Assembly (NCBI RefSeq): GCF_002163835.1
Contig: NZ_CP019331.1
Location: 558,001-622,000, forward strand
Length of the DNA: 64,000 bases
Reading direction: 5' to 3'
Origin: Polaribacter sp. SA4-10
Lineage (GTDB): Bacteria; Bacteroidota; Bacteroidia; Flavobacteriales; Flavobacteriaceae
Shown here: positions 35,091-42,586 of the stretch, piece by piece
How positions within the stretch are numbered: position 1 is the stretch's first letter
Layout: every line of letters starts with the position of its first letter
The notes under the pieces: generated by a model
Told to the model about the DNA's origin: nothing
The model's database searches: none
What the model saw: only the letters and a program-made list of their open reading frames with translations
Program-made: the position numbers and the translations under genes

Positions 35091-35594
35091 TTTTTTATAG
35101 TGGTTTGCTCGGGCTTGGTTCGGACTTGGTTCGGGAGCGGGAAGGCATTATTTTTTAAAAATGGACTTTTTTGGGAGCAAACCCGAGGCAGACTTGTGGA
35201 AAGGTTAATTTAGCAAATAAAAACTGAATAGAAAGTGAAGTAGGTTTTTGAAAGTAGGGGAGTACTAGTTAATAATTTTTGCGGTGTTGTAAATAGGCAA
35301 CCAAAAACTCAGGAATTTATTATTTATGTGCAGTTTTAATGCTTGTAAATAAAACAAAGCTTGGTGAGATCTTTATGAGCGCTGAGTAGCAAAAGGCAAG
35401 AGCAAAAAACTAGCACAAATAGCAGTTTCTAATAAACTGCTAAAACAGGCATTTGCTATTGCGAAATCAGGGCAGCGGTATGATCTAACTTTTGTGTTGG
35501 TATTTGTGTCTAAATAGTAAATAAAAGCTAAAAAAAAATGGACAAAAAAAGCTTAATTATAAAATTAAGCCTAGAATAATAGTAAAAAAAAATA
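35091..35594 (+). other. Intergenic region, no gene recognised
   Basis: About 500 bp. The only structure noticed is a short tandem ttggttcggac/ttggttcggg at 35116-35136. There are no coding signals on either strand. Confidence 0.5.
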
Positions 35595-35678
35595 ATGAAG
35601 AAAAGCGTTGTTTTTTTGCTCAGTTCTTTGCTGGCATTAGTATATATGTTAGGATTTATTTACTCCAACAATGTCTAA
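35595..35678 (+). CDS. Truncated signal-peptide-like frame at array edge
   Basis: A 27-codon plus-strand frame begins MKKSVVFLLSSLLALVYMLG and stops inside the coding region of the opposite-strand cassette gene. It looks like the N-terminus of an exported protein cut off by the array. It may be chance; the good signal-peptide shape is the only support. Confidence 0.3.
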   Translation: MKKSVVFLLSSLLALVYMLGFIYSNNV

Positions 35679-36242
35679 AGTCCTTTTGTGTAACTCACTG
35701 ATTATTTTTGAAATCGTGTCGAAGTCGATAAAAAAAGCTCCTAATAATATCCCGTCTTCATTTATGAATAAACTGTGAGCCTGTCCTTCAATAATTTTAC
35801 CTTTCAATATATGTTCATCTGTATGTTCTATTGCGTTTCTAAGAAGTATTACCGTATTAAAGTTTTCTCTCGGTTTTAGCTTTTCGTATTTCTCTGTGTT
35901 GTTTCTAGATTTTCTTAATCTATCATAATACTTAACACCTCTGGTTAAAGCATTTAAAGCATTTTCCATATGATTAATTGCGTCTTGATATAAAAATGTA
36001 TTCAGATGTTTTTCTGATTTTTCATTAGTAAATGACTGCATTATTCCACACGTAAGATTATATTCATGTCTTGCTTTGTCTGAGAGCCGAGACAAGTTCA
36101 TTAACCATGCACGTTCTGGATTAGTTTTAAATGTTTCTATACCAAAAAGTGAATCAAGAAGAAATTTCTCAGTATTTGTATCGTCAAATTTAATTGGCAG
36201 AATATTAGTTTGTCTTGGGACTTTAGGTTCTTTATTAAACAT
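35649..36242 (-). CDS. Cassette protein with HEPN-like RNxxxH motif
   Basis: The 197-residue soluble, mostly helical protein carries LLRNAIEHTDEHI (about 147-159), the R(N)xxxH pattern used by HEPN-type RNases and their inactive relatives. Preceding helices (DAINHMENALNALTRGVKYYDRL) fit the two-helix HEPN core. HEPN proteins are frequent toxins or defence effectors, so the motif in a mobile cassette is suggestive but weak. It is the last gene of array B; its stop codon overlaps a degenerate R''-like end at 35648-35652. Confidence 0.5.
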   Translation of the reverse strand: MFNKEPKVPRQTNILPIKFDDTNTEKFLLDSLFGIETFKTNPERAWLMNLSRLSDKARHEYNLTCGIMQSFTNEKSEKHLNTFLYQDAINHMENALNALTRGVKYYDRLRKSRNNTEKYEKLKPRENFNTVILLRNAIEHTDEHILKGKIIEGQAHSLFINEDGILLGAFFIDFDTISKIISELHKRTLDIVGVNKS

Positions 36243-36275
36243 TTCTAGTAATATATTTTCTGTGTTAATTTATTG

Positions 36276-36289
36276 TTGCTAACGTTGTT
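36276..36289 (-). repeat. attC-like site B3, left part (split by IS110)
   Basis: The R' end ttgctaacgttgtt belongs to the attC of cassette B3; the rest of the site continues at about 37548. With the 1258-bp element removed, the spacing between core triplets is 120 bp, exactly as in the intact long sites. Confidence 0.65.
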
Positions 36290-36328
36290 CTTTACTTTAC
36301 CTCATCAATAAAGTAGTTATTATATTTA

Positions 36329-36407
36329 CTAAGAAACAAGAGGAGAACTAAAACGTTGTTTTGAATATCAGTTCCTTTACACGTATCAGTCCTCTTGTTC
36401 TTCTTAG
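36329..36407 (+). ncRNA. Candidate IS110 bridge RNA hairpin
   Basis: The arms ctaagaaacaagaggagaac (36329 on) and gtcctcttgttcttcttag (to 36407) pair with one small bulge and enclose about 38 bases. The loop holds aacgttgtt (36352-36360), identical to the attC bases at the element's left junction (36281-36289). IS110 elements of the IS621 type encode a guide RNA in this position, with a target-binding loop matching the insertion site. Confidence 0.6.
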
Positions 36408-36515
36408 GTTGCTTTAGGACCATTTGGAATACCAGGAATTACTTTCTATTAAAGGTGATAGTCATTGCAACATTTATTAACAATTTCTTATTTACAAGAA
36501 ATAATATTTAAAAAT

Positions 36516-37508
36516 ATGAAAAATTATTCAGATGTTATTGGTATTGATGTATCTAAATTAACCTTAGATGCACATATTCACAACAGGGTGGTACACCGCG
36601 TATTTTCAAATACGCCTAAAGGGTACAAAGCACTTTTGTCTTGGACAGAAACGTACTTAAAAGAACAGGTTTATTTTTTCTGTTTTGAGAATACAGGACA
36701 TTACTCTACAAACCTTAGTGTTTATCTGTCAGAAAATGATTTAGATTACGTTGAAGAAAGCCCTTTAGCAATTAACCGCTCGTCAGGTGTTGTTAGAGGA
36801 AAAACAGATAAGCTTGATTCAGCTATGATTGCTAGATATGCTTGGCTTTACAAAGAAGAACTTGTTTTAAGTAGTCCAAAAGAACAAGATATTCAAGAAT
36901 TAGGACGCCTGTTATCCTTTAGAGATCAGTTGGTAAGAGACCGCACGGGTAAAATGAGTAGTCTCAAAGAAATGCAAACCTTGCTTAGCAGTCCATCAAC
37001 TGATGATTGCTGTAACATTATCAAAAAAACCATTCATTATCTTACAAAACAAATTATAGCATTAGAGAACCATATAAAAAACCTAATGAGTAAGGATGAA
37101 TCATTACAAAAGAATTATGAGCTTTTAAATACCTTAAAAGGCGTTGGATTAGTGCTTTCTTGTCAGCTGTTATATCACACGAGTAACTTTAAACGATTTG
37201 ATAGTTGGCGTCAGTTTTCAAGTTATTGTGGTGTAGCTCCTTTTGAGCACAGTTCTGGAACTAGCATACATCGAAAAAATAGAATTCATCACATAGGAGA
37301 TAGGAAGATGAAAACACTGTTAACACTAGCCAGTGTTAGTGCGATACAATGCGACCAAGAATTAAAACAATATTATAATAAAAAAGTTTCAGAAGGAAAA
37401 CCAAAAATGGTTGCTATCAATAATGTTAGAAATAAGATTTTATCAAGAGCTTTTGCAGTAGTAAAAAGAGGAACTCCTTATGTCGTATTACAAAAATTTG
37501 TAGCTTAA
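36516..37508 (+). CDS. IS110-family transposase (DEDD recombinase)
   Basis: The 330-residue protein starts at ATG 36516 (MKNYSDVIGIDVSK), preferred over an in-frame ATG 51 bp upstream because the family begins just before IGIDVSK. The RuvC-like DEDD residues are Asp in GIDVSK, Glu in FCFENTGHYS and the two Asp in KTDKLDSAMIARYA. The C-terminal Tnp domain has LNTLKGVGLVLSCQLLY and YCGVAPFEHSSGTSIHRK with the conserved Ser. The gene looks intact. Recombination by these enzymes is directed by a bridge RNA. Confidence 0.9.
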   Translation: MKNYSDVIGIDVSKLTLDAHIHNRVVHRVFSNTPKGYKALLSWTETYLKEQVYFFCFENTGHYSTNLSVYLSENDLDYVEESPLAINRSSGVVRGKTDKLDSAMIARYAWLYKEELVLSSPKEQDIQELGRLLSFRDQLVRDRTGKMSSLKEMQTLLSSPSTDDCCNIIKKTIHYLTKQIIALENHIKNLMSKDESLQKNYELLNTLKGVGLVLSCQLLYHTSNFKRFDSWRQFSSYCGVAPFEHSSGTSIHRKNRIHHIGDRKMKTLLTLASVSAIQCDQELKQYYNKKVSEGKPKMVAINNVRNKILSRAFAVVKRGTPYVVLQKFVA

Positions 37509-37547
37509 AAAAAATATTTTATTTAATTAGGATTTGACCTTGGAATA

Positions 37548-37670
37548 CGTATATGAAAAGTAGCAGATAGAAATGCTGTTAATTTTCAGGTTATGAAAAA
37601 AATAGCAGAAATAAACTAAACTTTAAGTTAAGCCATTAACTGCTATTTTTTATATACTATGTTAGCAAAC
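37548..37670 (-). repeat. attC-like site B3, right part
   Basis: The sequence resumes gtatatgaaaagtagc as in other attC sites and ends with the R'' gttagcaaac (37661-37670), which is the exact 10/10 complement of the start of cassette B3 (38431-38440). The inner arms aaaaaatagcag/ctgctatttttt (about 37598-37651) form a strong hairpin. Confidence 0.7.
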
Positions 37671-37677
37671 GTTATTT

Positions 37678-38394
37678 TTATTCTTTTATAAATTTAATTG
37701 TATTTCCGTTATCAAATTTCAAAAAGTAAATTCCGTTAGAGAAGTTTTTTATTGCAATTTCTCCATTATCAATTATTTTTCCTTTAATAATTTCAGTCCC
37801 TAAAACATCGTATACTCTAAAGTTTTCTCTATTTTTTAGACCAGAAATAGTTATAAAATCTGAAGCTGGATTTGGGTATATTTTTATTGCATTATTGCTG
37901 TTAAAATTTTCAACTCCTAGAGTACCTATTACAGCAGTAATCTCAACACCATAGAAACATTGTTGCGTTGAAGTTGATATTGATATCGTGTTAACTCCTC
38001 CAACTACATAAGCTCCAGCAATTGCTGGTGTAACCGTAATAGAAATATTTTTTGTAATATTTGGGTTAGATGCAATTGACTCACAAGCACAATTGGTTCC
38101 TGTAGTTGTTCCAGTACCAACAGAAACATTGTTAAGAAAAACTTCAAAATCCCCATTACAAGCATCATATACGTCCATGTCGATTGCAGTAAGTGTCCCT
38201 GAAGTATTTGTGTCAGTAAAGGTTCCGACATTAATTGCAGCACCTGCTGAGATGCAAAGAAATGGATTGTCTATTCCTGTATTTGCAGAGCAATTACCTG
38301 AACCTGATGCATCAATGATGTAGGTTTGAGCTTGTGAGAAGCTTGTTAATAAAATACAGAAAGTTAAAATTGTTTTAAAGTAAATTTTTTTCAT
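37678..38394 (-). CDS. Secreted T9SS protein, cassette gene
   Basis: The 238-residue protein has signal peptide MKKIYFKTILTFCILLTSFSQ (split here; about 1-22), then a Cys-containing beta domain (GNCSANTGIDNPFLC, TGTNCACESIA, QQCFYGVEI) and a T9SS sorting tail (about 165-238; IKIYPNPASDFITISGL ... NTIKFIKE). The cassette therefore carries a complete exported protein addressed to the host's own type IX system. No binding function is evident. It is the only gene of cassette B3. Confidence 0.8.
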   Translation of the reverse strand: MKKIYFKTILTFCILLTSFSQAQTYIIDASGSGNCSANTGIDNPFLCISAGAAINVGTFTDTNTSGTLTAIDMDVYDACNGDFEVFLNNVSVGTGTTTGTNCACESIASNPNITKNISITVTPAIAGAYVVGGVNTISISTSTQQCFYGVEITAVIGTLGVENFNSNNAIKIYPNPASDFITISGLKNRENFRVYDVLGTEIIKGKIIDNGEIAIKNFSNGIYFLKFDNGNTIKFIKE

Positions 38395-38434
38395 TGGGTT
38401 AAAGTTTAATTATTAATATTTGGTTTTAATGTTT

Positions 38435-38569
38435 GCTAACGTTGTTGTACAAGATTAGTTGCGTTGGTTAAGCAATATATTTACTAAATAATTACTGACA
38501 AAGAAAATCCGCGAGGATTTTCGTAAGTGAGCAAAAAGCAAGCAATTAATTTTGTACGGTGTTAGCAAC
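38435..38569 (-). repeat. attC-like site B2
   Basis: Long-class site (121 bp between core triplets) with inner arms aaaatccgcgaggatttt (38504-38521). R'' gttagcaac (38561-38569) is the 9/9 complement of the cassette start at 39104-39112. Confidence 0.8.
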
Positions 38570-39079
38570 TGTTTTATTCTCGATTATTTGACGTCTATTT
38601 ATAATAAATAAGATTCCAAACTGCCATAATCCAATTGCAATGAATAAAGGATAAATCTCTAAACCAGATAAAACCTCCTTATATGTCGCAATAATTCCGA
38701 TAATAATTCCAAGAATATAATCTATGGGTTTGAATCTTAATTTCGCATTTAGTTGAATAATTATTAAAGAAAGTAATCCTCCAAATCCACCAAGAGTTCT
38801 ACTTCTAAACTCTAATAAGATTTCAGAGTTTTTAGTTGCGTACATAAGTGTTAAATAGAATGATATACATAGACATACTACAAGTAATAGCCCAGTTTTT
38901 TCCTTTAATGCCTTTTTCAAGGCAATTGCAATTCCAATTCCGAAGAATAATCCAGGAAAGTATAGCATTAAGATAAACAGTCCATCGTTCGTTTTTTCTC
39001 CGATAAACGTCAACAATAGATATAGGACTGTGACAATTCCGCCTATAATTAGAGTTCTATATTTATGTTTTAAATGCAA
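38546..39079 (-). CDS. Polytopic membrane protein, cassette gene
   Basis: The 177-residue protein is read from TTG 39079 (LHLKHKYRTLIIGG). The ATG at 39136 is rejected because it lies beyond the cassette boundary, inside the neighbouring attC. It has five or six hydrophobic segments with short loops. The C-terminal codons overlap the R'' end of the attC. No family was recognised; a single-gene cassette. Confidence 0.65.
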   Translation of the reverse strand: MHLKHKYRTLIIGGIVTVLYLLLTFIGEKTNDGLFILMLYFPGLFFGIGIAIALKKALKEKTGLLLVVCLCISFYLTLMYATKNSEILLEFRSRTLGGFGGLLSLIIIQLNAKLRFKPIDYILGIIIGIIATYKEVLSGLEIYPLFIAIGLWQFGILFIINRRQIIENKTVANTVQN

Positions 39080-39106
39080 AGTTGGTCGTTTTTTTTTGTA
39101 ATTGTT

Positions 39107-39174
39107 GCTAACGGTTTGTGTATGGTGTCGTAGCATCCCGAAGGGTGCTATGCACTATACACGGTGTTAGGCAC
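39107..39174 (-). repeat. attC-like site B1 (short class)
   Basis: Short site (54 bp between core triplets) with the hairpin tagcatcccgaagggtgcta at its centre. R'' gttaggcac (39166-39174) is the 9/9 complement of the cassette start 41394-41402. The stop codon of the TOPRIM gene is embedded in R''. Confidence 0.8.
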
Positions 39175-40042
39175 TGACTTTTCTGTATTTTAATTCCAAT
39201 TCGGTAAATAAATTATATGGTCTTAAAATCTCATTTTCAATTGATAAGAATACAGCTCTAGTGAAAGTTTTCAAAGTAAAACTGTATGTGTTTTTTATCT
39301 TTTTTATTAAATTAAAGAAAAATTCTAAAAAGTCTTTTCCGTGTATAAATAATCTAGATTCATTTAGCTCTTTATATTTTTCCTTAACAAATTTGATTTC
39401 TTCTTCAAATTCTATTTTTTTATTTAAACAGTTATTCTTGTTAAGGAATTTATGCAAAACCTCTACTTGATTGTATGACATAGAACCCTGTGAATATTGA
39501 AAAACTTTTTCAGGTTGGATTAATTGATAGCTACAATTAATTTTTTCACGTGCATATCTTAAACAAAAGTTGTCAACTAAAATGGGTGTTAATGTTTTAA
39601 TGACTTCTACAGAAGATAATGGGAAGTTTTTTAATCCAATTTTTAGAATTTTATTCAAACTTTTTTCATTAAATAAGTACATTTCTAAATTTGCGAAATC
39701 AGTATAGGATAGATATGGATTAGAGTCAGCGTCTTCTTTTAACGTTTCAAAATCTTTATCTATAATGCAGGTAACATTTTTAAGTGAATCGTTAAATTTT
39801 TCGTGTATTTTTTTTGATAGAAATAATACTTTTTCGCGATTTGATAAGAGATTTATACCTACATCAGAAAAGTCAATAATATCTATTGGGTAAATTTGGA
39901 CATCGTTAATTGAATGACATTCAAGGAATAATTCAAAAATATTGGCATCTTCAGGACCTTCTATAAATAAATCTTTACTCTTAGGTTCTAGTTCAAGCAA
40001 GGCTAAATGTTCACTTAATTTTCTTTTGTAATTTCCTGCCAT
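39167..40042 (-). CDS. DUF4435 TOPRIM-like protein (AriB-like, PARIS defence)
   Basis: The 291-residue protein has the TOPRIM-type motifs LFIEGPEDANIFELF (about 25-39, catalytic Glu) and TCIIDKDFETL (about 90-100, DxD). This is the arrangement of DUF4435, the nuclease component AriB of the PARIS anti-phage system. AriB is held by the AAA ATPase AriA and released by phage anti-restriction proteins, then cleaves host tRNA. It starts 3 bp after the ATPase gene and shares its cassette. Identification rests on motif order, size and pairing. Confidence 0.65.
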   Translation of the reverse strand: MAGNYKRKLSEHLALLELEPKSKDLFIEGPEDANIFELFLECHSINDVQIYPIDIIDFSDVGINLLSNREKVLFLSKKIHEKFNDSLKNVTCIIDKDFETLKEDADSNPYLSYTDFANLEMYLFNEKSLNKILKIGLKNFPLSSVEVIKTLTPILVDNFCLRYAREKINCSYQLIQPEKVFQYSQGSMSYNQVEVLHKFLNKNNCLNKKIEFEEEIKFVKEKYKELNESRLFIHGKDFLEFFFNLIKKIKNTYSFTLKTFTRAVFLSIENEILRPYNLFTELELKYRKVSA

Positions 40043-40045
40043 AGT

Positions 40046-41371
40046 TTAATCTTCTAATTTTACAACATTATTAGTATTTGGTGCTAATAGTTCAATAGAA
40101 TGAGTTGCAATTATGAATTGAACATTGTTTTTTGAACTAAATTTTAATAATGTCTTTAAAAGCATTCTTTGCCATTTAATATTTAAAGAAATTTCAGGTT
40201 CATCTATAATAAAAATTGTCGCTTTGTCTGTTGCAGTTATCGTATTTATAAATAAAAGTAATAATTGCTTTTCACCCGAAGATAACATTTGAAGGTGAAG
40301 TGGTTCTCCTGACTTATGCTTGATAGAAAATCCTCTAGTTAGATTGAAAGACAATGTTTTATTAGTATAGAAATCGTTTATAGCATTTATAAAATCATTA
40401 ATTACGTCATATAGACCTTGAAGAGCATCTAATCTTGCATTTGTACTATTAACAAATAATTGGATAATACCTGGTAGAGATCCTTTATTTTCGATACTAA
40501 TTGATGAAATAGAACTTTTTAGTTCTTTAAAATCTAATGAATCAATTAACCCTATTTCTGAAAGTTTTTCGCTTTGTTTTTCTAAAACATTTATTTTCTT
40601 TATCAACTGATTTAGAGGTGGTATTTTTTCTTTAGGTTTATCAACGTTTTTTATTAATTCACTATAAATATGCAGAGTATTAGTTTCTCCCACTTTTGAA
40701 CTTTGAATAACTTGTTTTCTAATCCAATCTATAAATCTTTCAACAGTTAATTCAAGTGATAATCTTTTTTCGTTAAGATATTTCTTAGTTCTTATTTTTT
40801 CATACCTATTTGAAAGTTCAATGTCTGATGTGTTGGATAAAAACCCTATTTCGTCATCGTGGTCACTTGAGTCTTGACTACTTAAAGTTTTTCGATCCTC
40901 TGAAAGAAAATAAATTGAAATATTTAAGTCCTGAATAAAGTCAAGAAATTTTCTGAATTCAATATCTTCAGGAGTAAAAGGTTCAACTTGAATTTCGTGA
41001 GTATTTTTTGCTGCTTTTAACTCAATTTTTCTAAGAAAACGACCACCTTTCTTAATATAATAAGTGTATGAACCAATAACAGATTTTGTTCTTGACGCTC
41101 CGATTTCAATTCCATTTGTAAGCTTTATTGAAAATAATTCAAATTTAGTTTGTGCTAGTTTAGTCTTATAACCACTTCTGTCTTTTGTTGATAAAAGATA
41201 AAAAATTAGATTTAAAACAGTTGTTTTACCTGCACCATTATCTCCGTAAAGAATAAAGAGCTTATTCAACTCTTTAATATCACCTTTCTTAGGAAGGTCA
41301 TAGTTGTAATGTCCAAATAACTTGTTGACTTTTATTGCTTTTATTCCTATTCCTGTATTTATTTCTGTCAT
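40046..41371 (-). CDS. AAA/ABC-type ATPase (AriA-like, PARIS defence)
   Basis: The 441-residue ATPase is read from ATG 41371 (MTEINTGIGIKAIKVNKLFG). The frame extends further upstream through the attI-like site, but that part is outside the cassette. Motifs: Walker A LYGDNGAGKTT (about 35-45), ABC-like signature LSSGEKQLLLLF, Walker B TIFIIDEPEISL and a His switch IIATHSIELL. The middle is a long helical insertion. ATPases of this type pair with DUF4435 proteins in PARIS systems. It is the first cassette after the attI-like site of array B. Confidence 0.7.
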   Translation of the reverse strand: MTEINTGIGIKAIKVNKLFGHYNYDLPKKGDIKELNKLFILYGDNGAGKTTVLNLIFYLLSTKDRSGYKTKLAQTKFELFSIKLTNGIEIGASRTKSVIGSYTYYIKKGGRFLRKIELKAAKNTHEIQVEPFTPEDIEFRKFLDFIQDLNISIYFLSEDRKTLSSQDSSDHDDEIGFLSNTSDIELSNRYEKIRTKKYLNEKRLSLELTVERFIDWIRKQVIQSSKVGETNTLHIYSELIKNVDKPKEKIPPLNQLIKKINVLEKQSEKLSEIGLIDSLDFKELKSSISSISIENKGSLPGIIQLFVNSTNARLDALQGLYDVINDFINAINDFYTNKTLSFNLTRGFSIKHKSGEPLHLQMLSSGEKQLLLLFINTITATDKATIFIIDEPEISLNIKWQRMLLKTLLKFSSKNNVQFIIATHSIELLAPNTNNVVKLED

Positions 41372-41399
41372 TTTTTTTAGTTTGTGCCTAACAATTGTA

Positions 41400-41441
41400 T
41401 ATGCGTATTGTTGATATATCACATATATGTTGTACGTTTTA
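41400..41441 (-). other. attI-like sequence, copy B
   Basis: Identical to 4710-4751 except for one base (A for G at position 31). It borders the first cassette of array B. No integrase relic was recognised in the flanking 41442-41600, though low-level similarity to the 3' end of the relic may remain. Confidence 0.65.
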
Positions 41442-42435
41442 AAATTAACTTTTATTCGCTTATCGTTCTTTTTTGTCCGGATAAACGGAAGTTTATGTTT
41501 TATAATAATTTGTTTTATTAGAGCAAAAGATATCTGTTGGTACCTATAAATTTTGCGGTTTACCACAATTATACATGTGGATTACCGCAAAGATTCTTGT
41601 TTTTTTACAGTAATTTATACTCTAGTTCTAACTGAAGCTGTGTATACTTAAAAATACAATGTGCCAATCTACTTGTTTTAAGTATAAAAATATAGCGTAT
41701 TAATACCCTTTTTTAATGAGGTAGATCTAAAAAAACAATAATTGGGTTTTCAGAAAAAGTAGACGTTGTTAAAGAACTATTATAAGAATAGCGTTTTTTG
41801 TATACCGATTACATATTGTTTCTGGTCGCGTAGGGATTTGGTTTGTAACTGTAGTATCTCAAATTCAAGGAAAGTTGCGTACAGATTAAAATACTTATGT
41901 CTGATATGATATATAAATAGCCGTGAAATACGGCGATGGTTTAAGGAAGCTTTTAATAATGAATCATTCACCGGATAATCCATCATTAAAAATGTATTAT
42001 AATGTGCTGCGTAGAGCCTGTCCCGAACTTGATTCGCGATTACTTTGCTTTGGGTTAAAGCGCCATTATTACTTCAAATTTTCTTTTATTTTTTTCTTCT
42101 CAAATCTTTCTTTAAAATCTTAATGGAATAGACTTTTTACAAAACGACGTAGGAGGGAAGCGTAATGTGTGGAATAGTTTGTTTAACTCTGGTGAATTGA
42201 GGTGCACTAGCTATGGCTTTACTATGAAGTATCCATGCAGTAACTAAGGAGTAATCATTGTTTCATAATTATTGTCATTAAAAATTATATTACACATTTA
42301 CATTATTTAGCATTTTACCAAACAATAAAAAACTAACTATATATTCAATTTATTATTTCAAGTTCAAATTTGAGCCCCATCTGCAGCGGTCTTATTATAT
42401 CTTTTTAACATTAAAATAATATTCCCCTTGAAATA
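41442..42435 (+). repeat. Intergenic region with composite repeat family 2
   Basis: About 41918-42175 carries family 2 landmarks: ccgtgaaatacggcgatgg, tttaaggaagctttta, gagcctgtcccgaacttgat and ggagggaagcgtaatgtgtg. It is related to 25862-26215 and 48530-48990. Short open frames here are not supported as genes. The remainder is AT-rich. Confidence 0.55.
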
Positions 42436-42564
42436 TTACATTCATTTTAATGTAATGTTAGATAAAGGTTATTTACCGCCTTATTGTTACCCTAAACAAT
42501 ATAAAAAGTTTTCCTTTTGTTAATGTCACAAAAAACAAATAAACTGAATACTGATGTAGTTTTG
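42436..42564 (+). promoter_or_regulatory. Operator-like palindrome and promoter of phosphate operon
   Basis: The inverted repeat TTACATT-N6-AATGTAA (42436-42455) lies about 100 bp upstream of TAGTTTTG (42557-42564), a match to the -7 consensus 22 bp before the TonB receptor ATG. A phosphate-responsive regulator is an obvious candidate, but the palindrome is not a textbook Pho box. Confidence 0.45.
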
Positions 42565-42586
42565 GAGAAAATTTAATCAAATTAAA

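Larger units (their letters stand above)
36290..37547 (+). mobile_element. IS110-family insertion sequence inside an attC site
   Basis: A single transposase gene has a 226-bp 5' non-coding region containing a long hairpin, and a short 3' end. There are no terminal inverted repeats, as is usual for IS110. The boundaries are inferred from where attC sequence stops (gctaacgttgtt) and resumes (gtatatgaaaag), and are uncertain by a few bases. The element is on the opposite strand to the cassettes. Confidence 0.65.

Noticed and set aside
41442..41600. Possible second integrase relic next to attI-like copy B
   Set aside because: Only a vague similarity to the 3' end of the relic at 4752; no LGH or Tyr motif in any frame.
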